NCBI GenBank assembly: GCA_009746045.1
Contig: RPFO01000199.1
Span: 1,114,637 to 1,178,636 of the forward strand
From: Mesostigma viride
Taxonomy: Eukaryota; Streptophyta; Mesostigmatophyceae; Mesostigmatales; Mesostigmataceae
DNA: 64,000 nucleotides
Direction: 5' to 3'
Each line of letters begins with the position of its first letter. Position 1 is the first letter of the stretch. Position numbers and translations under genes: made by a program. The notes beneath the pieces are model-generated. The model was not told where the DNA came from. It made no database searches and was given only the letters and a program-made list of their open reading frames with translations. This document shows positions 55,381 through 64,000 of the stretch, one piece after another.

Positions 55381-57215
55381 ACGCAGAAGGGACAACCTCA
55401 TGACCGCGGAGAAGATAACATTCCGTCCCTCCTGTTGCGATTGCAAAGGGGAGAAAGAATAGTAGTGATGTAAGGAATGAATTCCAGTGCAAAATTAGGA
55501 AAATACCTTCAATAACAAAGCTAGTAAGTAGGCAAGGTAATTAAAAAGTAGGTAGCAAACTGATGACAACATGCACATACTCACGCATGGACCAACCAAG
55601 TTAGTATCTAATCTACTATGTGGCTTATGAGGAAGCACCATGAAACATTTGACCTTACTGGCTTCATCAGAACACGTCTAGATGCTTTTCCTTTGCAAAG
55701 ATAGTCGCAATTGACGCTTGGGGCTTGCATGGGATTCAGGTCTGCATGGACGTGCTTTGACAACAAACGGGCATGTACGCACAAAAATGCCCAAGGACGG
55801 TACTTCATGATGGTCATCTTCATGAACTTGACCACGCATGTAAGAGGACAAGAAATCAAGTATTCAGAGTTCATGCTATACTAAGAAACCAGCTTTTGCT
55901 CAGAATGCCGCTTTTGCGGTCTATGGGCCTTCCAATGCAACCTGCCAAGCAATTCTCATAAGTATCCTTGCTCAGCTACGCAGTTGCTCATTTTCCCGGC
56001 TCCATTCCTCTTCGATCACAGCCTGTCCATGACGGCCTTGTAGGTTTTGGATAGCTCCAGAATCTCGCTCTGTTTATTCTCCGTTACTTATGTCACTCAC
56101 ATGTCGTCGCTACTAGAACCGCTTCTAGTGCGGTTCTCGCTGCCACCCCTGCTGCCACACCTGCAGCGCTTGTTATTCGGTGGTTGCATTCATTGGTTAC
56201 GTATGGAAATCGGTTGCCCCATCGCTCGAGCTAGCGTGTATGTGCCCTCACTGCCCGCTAGCCCCAGCACTGACTTGACTGCGAACAACGGCTAGGGCTA
56301 CGTCAAACGCGTTTTTTTGAATTTGCGCAAAAAAAAAGATTGCGACTAGGTCACATCCGTAGCCAGCGGCAGGCGGAATGTCTCGAGTGATTCCAGCCAA
56401 GCGATCTTCCGTATTGTCATGACATCTTACCTTTCCACTGGTTACTACTTGTCTCAAAGCCTTTTAGAACGGTCGGAGCCGCAAACTGCCGATAAATTTA
56501 CAGGTACAGTAACTAGTATTCACCAATGAAAGCCACAGGCATTTAAAAAAGCCGTCCTGCCAGACCCTAGAAAACGCTTGGTCCTGACTTTGCCGGACAA
56601 CCATTGGAGCAGGTTATAAAGTGCGACAACGATTTCTGATTGTTGGCTGACAGACTGACAGCCGACAATTATTAACGCAAAGTCACTAAAGCAATTAGGC
56701 AGTGAGAACATTCTACAAAAGAGCTCTTAGTTCGGGCTTTATAGAAGTAGTACCTGCCTGTTAAAAATTGGAACAAGGATACGGTTCCGGCATCCGTTTA
56801 TTCCGAAGCCGGTACGGGCAAGGCTAGGGAACCGGCGTGGGAATAAACTGAACTGAACATAACTGAAATAAAGGCCGTTATGGTGCCGTGAAATAGCCGC
56901 ATGACGACAGTGCCGTTCCAAACTTTCAACTTCGCGCCCTACCTCTCTTAACCGTTACCTGGTAGACCGTTGGTCCAACGAGCGAAAAATTTAGAAAGGT
57001 TGCGATTAGGCAACGCGACCTTGCACCTAGCCGCACCCATGAACGCCTTCAGCAGCCATGTTAGGCAACACAACCCTGCACCTAGCCGCACCATTCCATA
57101 AACGCCTTCATCAGCCATGTTAGGCCGGAATAGACACGGCATTTCCACTTTGGGTCTCGCACTAGTCAAGTCACTTGCTCAGATAGTATATCACTAGCTC
57201 TGACCCGCCTTCAAG
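55381..57215. other. CACTA-4 interior without recognised genes
   Basis: Only short frames. A tandem duplication of about 60 bp sits near 57015-57125 (CACCTAGCCGCACC, then CATAAACGCCTTCA). Exons of a decayed transposase or accessory gene may be present but I could not recognise any. Confidence 0.45.
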
Positions 57216-57592
57216 CGGTTTGGTAGTGCAGCGGCTGTGTGTGGTTCTACCAAACGACTTTCAGAAATATGTGCCTACTCCATGGCCCCATCGCGGCAAG
57301 TAGCGGGAGCGCTTGCAGAATGTAAGTGATGCTGCGCCTATACCGAACCCCGTCTTTGCCGCCATGAACCATGACTCCGGACGGAGCTGCGATGACGTAA
57401 AGATGGTTGAAGGTCGCGGGTTGCTGTTCTGTAGTTGCCCCAATGCTGTTCTGTAGTGCTCCGATTGATGTGAGCTGATAGCGGCCTCTTCAATACCTTG
57501 AGTTTTGCACGTGCTCACGTGGGGCCATGGAGTAGGCACATATTTCTCAAAGTCGTTTGGTAGAACCACACACAGCCGCTGCACTACCAAAC
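57216..57592. mobile_element. Foldback element inserted in the TNPD remnant
   Basis: Inverted arms of about 75 bp (57216-57290 and 57518-57592) contain GGTTTGGTAGTGCAGCGG and TATGTGCCTACTCCATGG, and are separated by about 230 bp. Confidence 0.8.
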
Positions 57593-57805
57593 CGCTCGCG
57601 TGGCAAGAGCCGCACTGCTGGCAAGTCCATGGCAGCGGCTAGTGTCAGCGCATCGAGCCCTGATGACATAGCTAGTGTTTCGTCGTTCAGCAGCAACGGT
57701 GAGGCATGCATTCCCTCACAAAGGAGAAGTGAGAGGCAGCGTGCTGTAGTAAATTATGCGGACAACTCTGACAGTGCTGCATACACTGATGAGGAGTGGC
57801 ATTGA
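57593..57805 (+). pseudogene. CACTA-4 remnant of TNPD-like C-terminal exon
   Basis: The frame ends RRSERQRAVVNYADNSDSAA then an acidic end, parallel to the CACTA-2 transposase end KRASGRQRKAVNYCDTSGDD. No other transposase domain survives. It shows that CACTA-4 derives from an autonomous relative of CACTA-2. Confidence 0.7.
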
Positions 57806-58457
57806 TTATATTTCTGGCAATGATGCCTGTAATGTAACTTGTTGTGTGCTTGTCGCACTGCATTATCAAGGAGACAACCAGCGCAGGCCAGAAATCGGGA
57901 GAATCCGGACCATGCATTATATTTATTTATTTCCAATGAACATGTGTGTCAACTGCATCATTTCTGCATCCACATATAATGCATAAGTGTCCTGTCTTCA
58001 TGCACTTGAGAGTTCTCAAGTGTCATGCTCAGTGTCCTGATTTTCCTGATTTTTTGTGCCATGTAATTGTCCTGATTTTCCTGATTTTTTGTGCCATGCT
58101 AAAATGTCCTTGATTTTCCTGATTTTTTTCTGATTCAGCGGGAAAATCTCAAGATCTTGAGATTTTTTGTGTTGTTTCGACATTTTTCTCAGGATCTCAG
58201 ATTTTCTCAGGATTCTCAGTGTTTCTCAGTGTTTGCGAGACGCATCTCAGGCACTTCTCAGGATTCTCAGGAGGAAGTCCTGATATAATATCAGGATTCC
58301 TGAAGAAATCTCAGTTTTTCTCAGGATTTCTCAGGACATCTTGAGAAAAAAAATCAGGATATCTCAGGAAATCCTGAGAAAATCTCAGGAAATCCTGAGT
58401 TCATCTCAGGAAATCTCAGGATTCCTGAGAAAAATCTCAGAACCCGACTTCCTAGTG

Positions 58458-59170
58458 CACTTCACGGGACAAGGCGGCTCCCCACCAGTCCTACTCACCT
58501 TCCCTCCCCTGAGGATAAGCAGCGGTTCCTCTCTCGTCGCAAGCGGTTGCACGACCTCACCTGGACGCTGGATGACGACCTCACCCCGCTCAGCAACAGC
58601 GCGACGCGACCTGTGGCCGGAATACCTCCGCCATAAGCAGGACCCCCAGAAGCCCAAGGTGTACTGGAAGGGCGGGGACCTGATGATCAACCACAAGATG
58701 TGGACGCCCCAGCGGGCTAGAATAGCAATAGCCCTAGCTCGTAACCATTGGCGTCACTGCGCTAAGGCAGCCATGCCTTAGAATGTTGCCTAGCTGAGCC
58801 AACACACCTAGTCACGTGCCGCAACGACGGTACACAACAGCCATAGCCTTAGCCTAGTCCTAGTACAGCCATGCTACGCCCTGGCTATGTTCAGATTACT
58901 TGCCACGCTCCTTGCTATGATATGCTCACATGGCCGGGTCTTATTGCACCCACAGTTGCCGGATCGTTGCCTGTCCTTGCTAGCCGTGCCGATTGCAGCT
59001 TGTGGCATGCCTTTGGCATGAAGGAGACTGGGGGTCTTGCCCTTTCTCCTTTAGTGCACACACAGGATTAAAAGCACTTCGGTGCTCCGTGACTCCCCAA
59101 CGGAGCACGAGTTTAATTAAATTAATTACTAATTAAGTAAGTAAGTAAGTAAGTAGTATAAGTAAAGTAA
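58458..59170 (+). pseudogene. LINE ORF1 C-terminus and 3'-UTR
   Basis: It resumes the LINE interrupted by CACTA-4. The end reads ARRDLWPEYLRHKQDPQK and MINHKMWTPQRARIAIALAR, with a stop near 58780. The 3'-UTR (58870-59110) is shared with 50915-51190 and 39345-39615, and TTAATTAA plus TAAGTAAG tails follow. ORF1 runs straight into the 3'-UTR without ORF2, so this is an internally deleted LINE. Confidence 0.65.
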
Positions 59171-59299
59171 GTAACAAGCCCGCTTCGCCGGCCTAAGCAC
59201 AACTGCATGGAATTGTACTCCACCATAGTACAATTTGACTTTTTTTCAACTTTTTATCTTTGTACCTCCCTTAGGTCCAAAGCTAGGAGGTAAGTGTTC

Positions 59300-59595
59300 A
59301 TCATGTTTTGACACCGTGCACCGTGCCACCGTGCCACCATAAAACTACCATTTTATGATTTTGTATGGTGTCACGAGGTAACCTAACGTCTCCAATACTA
59401 ATGTATAATGTCCACAAGCTGCCTAACGTGGGTGCCACCGTGCTGCATGCCCCACCGTGCCCCGTGCCACCGGCCACGCGTGCCACCGTTGCCACCGTGC
59501 CACCGTGCCACCGTTGCCACCGTGCCACCATAAAAAACTACCATTTTATGATTGTTATGGTGTCACGAGGTAACATAACGTCCAATACTAATGTT
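59300..59595. repeat. GTGCCACC repeats and a 70-bp direct repeat
   Basis: Runs of GTGCCACC (more at 61826-61905), plus two copies of a segment containing ACTACCATTTTATGATT and GGTGTCACGAGGTAAC at 59335-59405 and 59525-59595. Confidence 0.8.
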
Positions 59596-59601
59596 ATATT
59601 A

Positions 59602-59751
59602 GTTGTACAAGCTAATGCTTATACTTTTTATGCGCAAACCTTTTAGCTAAGGTTAACGCATTATTCTTACATCCTGCGCAGGGTGTAAGAATATGCGTTA
59701 ACCTTAGCTAAAAGTTTGCGCATAAAAGTATTAAGCATTAGCTTGTACAAC
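59602..59751. mobile_element. Foldback element A
   Basis: Near-perfect palindrome with arms of about 65 bp that start GTTGTACAAGCTAATGCTTA and a short centre TCCTGCGCAGGG. Confidence 0.85.
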
Positions 59752-59997
59752 TTAGAACCGGCGCGCGCGCGGAAGTATGGTTCGAAACCTCGTGGGACAG
59801 TGCGAGTAGGTTTATTGGGAGGATCCGCCGGGGACCGGTCGGACCTAATTAATCGCCTAGCGAGGGTAGATATCGGACCTTCCCGGTGATTAATATCGAA
59901 TCAGTAATTTGATATCGAATTAGTAATTCGATGCGGAAGTAAAAACCCTAGATAGGGAGCCGCTTAATCTTTCCGCCCCAACGCGCAAAGGTTTTAA

Positions 59998-60366
59998 GTT
60001 GTACAAGCTAATGCTATACTTTTATGCGCAAACCTTTTTAGCTAAGTTAACGCATATTAAGTAAGTAAGTAAGTATTGCGTGTCATGCGCAAAGGCATGC
60101 ACGGAGTTACTATGCCTAATCTCATTTAGAAAAATAATTACACAAAGTTTTAACAAATATCGTCTGCATCATCCCCCAACCGTTAAGCACTAGATGGGAT
60201 GTAATCCTCATCCGAGCTGTCTCTACTGTAATGGCAGACGAGGCGGTAGTTGTAGCGGCTATCCTCAGGCACAGGGGATTCTTACATCCTGCGCAGGGTG
60301 TAAGAATTATGCGTTAACCTTAGCAAAAGGTTGCGCATAAAAAGATAAGCATTAGCTTGTACAAAA
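59998..60366. mobile_element. Foldback element B, split by a LINE 3' end
   Basis: Same family as foldback A (GTTGTACAAGCTAATGC arms). The arms are separated at the apex by 60058-60277, a minus-strand LINE 3' end with TAAG tail whose body matches 49513-49720. Confidence 0.8.
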
Positions 60367-60405
60367 CTATATTGCCCACAAGCACTGCCTAACGTGGGGG
60401 TGCCA

Positions 60406-61825
60406 GTCCTAGGGTTGTGAAATACGTCGGTACGTCAAATACGTCGGCCTCCAAAATACGGGTATATAACGTAGACCCGGCCAGAATTACGTCGGCTTGA
60501 ATACGGCAAAAATACGACAGTGTGGCAATTCGGCCTTAGAGCATGGTTATGAATGGATGGCCTTTTGGGGTTTGAGGCTTTAGGGTATAGTTATGCAATA
60601 TGGTTACCACTCATGGCAAGGTGCAGTCAAGTTCTGACAAGTCAGAACACTGGACAACCATTACCATGCATGTGAATGAGACAACGAGCTATCAAATCTG
60701 ATCATCCCATATTAAAATGGGTCATGAATGAATAACTAATTGCCTTGTCTTTTGCTTCTGAAGAAGTTGCCTGCCAGCAGCCACCGACTGGGAGCAGTGA
60801 TCAGCCTTTGTACGACTCAGGCCGGAAATCATCCCTTGAAAGAGCGGCTCTGAGCCGCGACGTGAAAGGAAATTGCGTTCTCAACAAAGAAGTTGGCCAC
60901 CAGGAGCTGGCACTCCTCTTCGTTTGTGGGGTTCACAAACCTCGTGATTGTCTGCTGGCGAGGATCACCTGCAATGGCCGACCCCGAAGCAAGGCCTGGC
61001 CGCTCTCCGCCACTCCATGAAGCTCAGGTGCTGCTGCTTCTTCGCCTTCAAGCCCGGCCTTCTTGCCACACAACTCCTAGGATTTCTAGCTTCCGTTTCT
61101 GCCCAATCTTTTGCGTCAGGGCAGCGTCTATGCCTGCCCATTGCGATGCCCACGAAATAGTGCGCGCATCCTGGTCGCACTGATCTGCTTGCCATCGCCA
61201 CTGGTAAAATTGATTGGCCGCAAAATGAGCAGCTAAACTTGACCTGCGAAAACCGTATTCCCAGAGCATCCTTCACCGTGACAGTCCTTTTTTTCTACAA
61301 ATTTTATGCTCGCGGCACTTTGTGTGGCCACTGGCTGCAAAAACACGTAGTGTACAACTAGCACAAACTACCGATGGCACACCGCCATGCAAGATTCATC
61401 ATACGAGGCTATATTACGTGCAACACGTTCAAACGCTGGCATTTTTCATCTTGTAGCACTCTCCTCCGTGTATGGAATTTCAGTTGGCTTGCCATACTGC
61501 CAAGTCATTATGTCAGTCAGTCAGCTAAGTCTATTCTTGTACAAGTCATTATAACTGGATGACTGGGATCAGGACTGACGAAAGCCTAGTTCATAGTATT
61601 GAAGCCTAGATTTGCATAGTAGGAAGATCTTGGGAGGTAGGCCGCCGCGCCACCGTTCCGGCTGGCCCTCGCGCCAAAGCACTGACCGCCGGCTCGAACC
61701 TCGAAAATTGCCCCAAGTCAAAATCACGTATTCGGGACCAAAATACGCGTTATAATACGTCGGGGCCCAAAAAACGCAGTTTGCCCGTATTTATTTTGAC
61801 AATACGCACGTTATTTCACACCTAG
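60406..61825. mobile_element. hAT-like DNA transposon (1420 bp)
   Basis: The 8-bp TSD GGGTGCCA is at 60398-60405 and 61826-61833. The ends read CTAGGGTTGTGAAATA and CTAGGTGTGAAATAA inward. AAATACG-type motifs are frequent near both ends. Inside is a transposase remnant on the minus strand. Confidence 0.8.
60720..61020 (-). pseudogene. hAT transposase fragment
   Basis: On the minus strand one frame reads QQTITRFVNPTNEEECQLL followed by VANFFVENAISFHVAAQSR and SFKG. This pattern (FF.EN.I.F.V....SFK) is characteristic of hAT transposases just before the catalytic region. A stop or frameshift follows directly, near 60834. The rest of the catalytic domain was not found in the element, so it is non-autonomous. 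Confidence 0.65.
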
Positions 61826-61910
61826 GGGTGCCACCGTGCCACCGCGCGCAACCGTGCCACCGTGCCACCGTGCCACCGATGCCACCGTGCCACCTTACGG
61901 GCCACCGGCC
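61826..61910. repeat. GTGCCACC repeats, right part
   Basis: Continuation of the array interrupted by the hAT element. Confidence 0.8.
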
Positions 61911-64000
61911 CGTGACATGTTCTTGACTACATCATTTTTTTTACTTTTCCTACTACGCAATAGTAGGGCAAGCACTGGCAAAATAAAATATTGATGAGGA
62001 GCGGGAATGAGGGTTAACCTTCCATTTACTACCTATTCTCGCAGACTTTAAATGGGACGCTAACAACGACCACAAAGACGAGAGTGATCTATGGGTTGCC
62101 GCTGGCTGCCCTCACACAAGGAGTCGAGGATGACAAAGCCGCGACAGCGGTGTTGCCCGTGGAGTGGCACGCAGGTCACGATTAGGTCATCATCCGCCAT
62201 TGACTGCAGATGTCACCGATGGAGAACGACGTCCCACTTGGGTCACTGCTTACAACTAGCCTTTGCACGAAACGATACAGGCAACGGTCACCCACATCTG
62301 TTCGTTGCTTGCCCCTTTGCACAAGCTCATACAAACAGGTCGCTGGACCGGCTGGATCGCATTAGTATCTCCGCACATCTGAACCCTGCTGATGCCAGAA
62401 TCTCCCTTTGCCGGCCGGCTTCCGGAGCTTGGCACTGGATTCGTTGTTCCACATCGTCGCGTCGCTGCCGCCAAACGATGTTTTCTGGCATCGCGGGCTT
62501 TGGTTTCCGCCGCACATTTGAAAGTGCTGTCTCTCCGGCTTTTTGCCTTTGCACCGTTGCAGTTCTTGGACGTTGGAATCATGGCATGAGCTAACGTGAT
62601 GCACTGCAGCTAGCCTTTTTCAGTGGTTTTCCTTATGCGGGGGTATTTCCTCGTAATGGTGGGAAAGCCGATCGCAAGCAATGGTGCCAACCACTTAGAC
62701 ACTCCCGGCCAGTTAGGCTCGAAACACACGGCCCTGATTCAAGCATGCTGTTTCGGCCCCACCGTCTAGGTCATCTAGTCGACTCCACACGTAAGCCAGC
62801 CATTAATTCAATGCACAAGCGATACAACATTTCCATCACATTCATCTTCATTCATCCTGAAACGACTCGAAAAACGCGGAAAAGATAACGCAGGCCTAAG
62901 CTACCATGGTCCGGATTCTCCCGATTTCTGCGCCTGCGGCTGGTTGTCTCTTTGATACAGCGGAGGCCAGTCACTCTTGGCTGATCTAGTTGGGCCAGGA
63001 AATCCTTTTCATCAGGCAAGCGTGTAGAACTTGTGAGCTCGTGTGATGTGTGCTCTGGAACGGTTATCTGAGGAATTCAAACCGTTGATGAACTCTGTGT
63101 TGGTTGGAAAACCCTTGCCCAACGTCCGAGCATGTGAAGCACACAACTCGGCTTGGCCGCCAGTAGCACCCCGGGATGCAATCGGAGAGGCTGCCGGCAT
63201 TCCCTTCAACGAGCACCCCCAAATATCCCAGATTACTTTGACAAGGCACTTGTGGGAACTGGGTCCATGGTGCCTCGTTGCAATTCAAGGCAATGCACAA
63301 GCAATGTTCATGATCCAAACGCCAAGAACTGCACTCTATTGTAAATTCCTCAAATGGTAAAATGCAATTCAAGAGCTAATTACATCACACGGCAAGATTG
63401 TGTACTAGCTGATTTGTCCATACGGACAGACAGATGCAACGCTAGTATACACATGTATGTAGAACCCTCCTCGACAGTGAATTCCATTTTAAGGTAATTG
63501 CAATTACAAGACTAGATCAGACGAAGCCTCTCCATTCGTAGTGCTGACGATCCCAAACGCCAAGAACGCACTTATTGTAATATTCCTATCTGGGTAAGAA
63601 TTGCACCAAGTTCCTCCAACGGCAGGGCAATAGCAAAGCCAGAGGTGCCTCACTTGATTCTTTCAAACGCCAAAAGCTGGACAGCTCCCATGTCAATATC
63701 TATTCTTGGGCGCGCTAAATATAACAACGGCGGATAGTATCCCCTGTCACTGAACATTCGTGTGGTAAATGCCATGTGCAGATACAGTTATACCTGAGAT
63801 TTCCCAGCTGTTTTGGTTCCGGCTTCATCATCCCGAAGCACCAGAGGCAAGGATTCTCTCAAGTTCCTTTTACTGCGCCCTGACATACACGCGGTCGCTT
63901 GCATTTTTCTTCCTTTCTATCTCATCTACTACCTGTCACGGATACAGGGCAGTATCCATTGTCTGGTTCTCTTGGCAAGACAGAACCCGGCTGATCTCCC
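61911..64000. other. Region without a recognised gene
   Basis: Frames are short and I recognise no domain on either strand. Noted: a stretch at 62905-62960 that is an inverted relative of 57863-57912 in CACTA-4, and two direct copies of about 45 bp (CCAAACGCCAAGAACTGCAC type) near 63315 and 63550. It is probably decayed transposon sequence. Confidence 0.5.

Larger units (their letters stand above)
53819..58457. mobile_element. CACTA-4, non-autonomous CACTA-type transposon (4639 bp)
   Basis: The ends read CACTAGGAAGTCGG inward on both sides, with the TSD CA (53817-53818 and 58458-58459). Subterminal arrays of CTCAGGA/TCCTGAG units lie at both ends. Inside are a degenerate AAGCAAGCATGCAAGGAAGC-type repeat region, a foldback insert, and a remnant of the TNPD C-terminus. 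An empty site in a paralogous LINE fragment (around 50470) confirms the borders. Confidence 0.88.

Noticed and set aside
62091-63372. Frames of 100-167 residues near the right edge as genes
   Set aside because: Overlapping frames on both strands, no recognisable motifs and no consistent splice signals.

Overview
The window looks like nuclear DNA of a eukaryote with a transposon-rich genome. It has GT-AG introns, a TACTAAAC branch site, Copia-like LTR retrotransposons, CACTA (En/Spm), hAT and TTAA-target DNA transposons, and LINEs with an APE-type endonuclease. I see no convincing single-copy host gene, rRNA or tRNA gene. The mix of superfamilies fits an alga or another green-lineage protist, but the sequence does not fix the species. 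Almost everything can be read as a nest of insertions, and several nesting levels are proved by target-site duplications (TSDs) whose removal restores a reading frame.

Left part (1-29444). RT-A (plus strand, 5' end outside the window) is a Copia-like element whose 3' LTR is split at 4158/29090 by RT-B (minus strand, 4159-29084). RT-B has two 644-bp LTRs that look identical by eye and a 5-bp TSD, GATAC. RT-B is itself broken by two related CACTA elements in opposite orientation: CACTA-1 (9052-16267) and CACTA-2 (17008-26526). Removing them leaves an 8.2-kb retrotransposon in the order ORF0 - gag (with a predicted 83-nt intron) - UGA - integrase - protease-like - RT - RNase H - 1-kb 3' noncoding module - LTR. 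CACTA-2 carries two divergent intron-containing genes: a Transposase_21 (TNPD-like) gene and a 769-codon TNPA-like gene. CACTA-1 is a deletion derivative that lost 2.2 kb covering the 5' ends of both.

Middle part (29445-46487). RT-C is an older relative, broken by RT-A, by two TTAA-target elements (29778-31661 and 31855-33591) and by CACTA-3 (34131-44008). CACTA-3 holds a spliced gene of unknown function, several tandem repeats, a 1-kb (GATG)n tract and LINE fragments. RT-C ends with its 3' noncoding module and an LTR.

Right part (46488-64000). Shuffled, truncated LINE copies fill 46488-59165, interrupted by a terminal-inverted-repeat element (52240-53015) and by CACTA-4 (53819-58457). After that come two foldback elements, a hAT element with an 8-bp TSD (60406-61825), GTGCCACC repeats, and about 2 kb where I recognise no gene.

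The most interesting content is the RT-A/B/C retrotransposon family. The protease-like domain lies between integrase and RT and has DTN instead of D[S/T]G. The RT box is HGDD instead of YxDD. gag and pol are joined in frame through UGA-CUAG. The LTRs do not have TG...CA ends. A 3' noncoding module contains a tRNA T-arm-like hairpin and, in RT-B, a segment complementary to the presumed primer-binding site. The four CACTA elements consistently give 2-bp TSDs.
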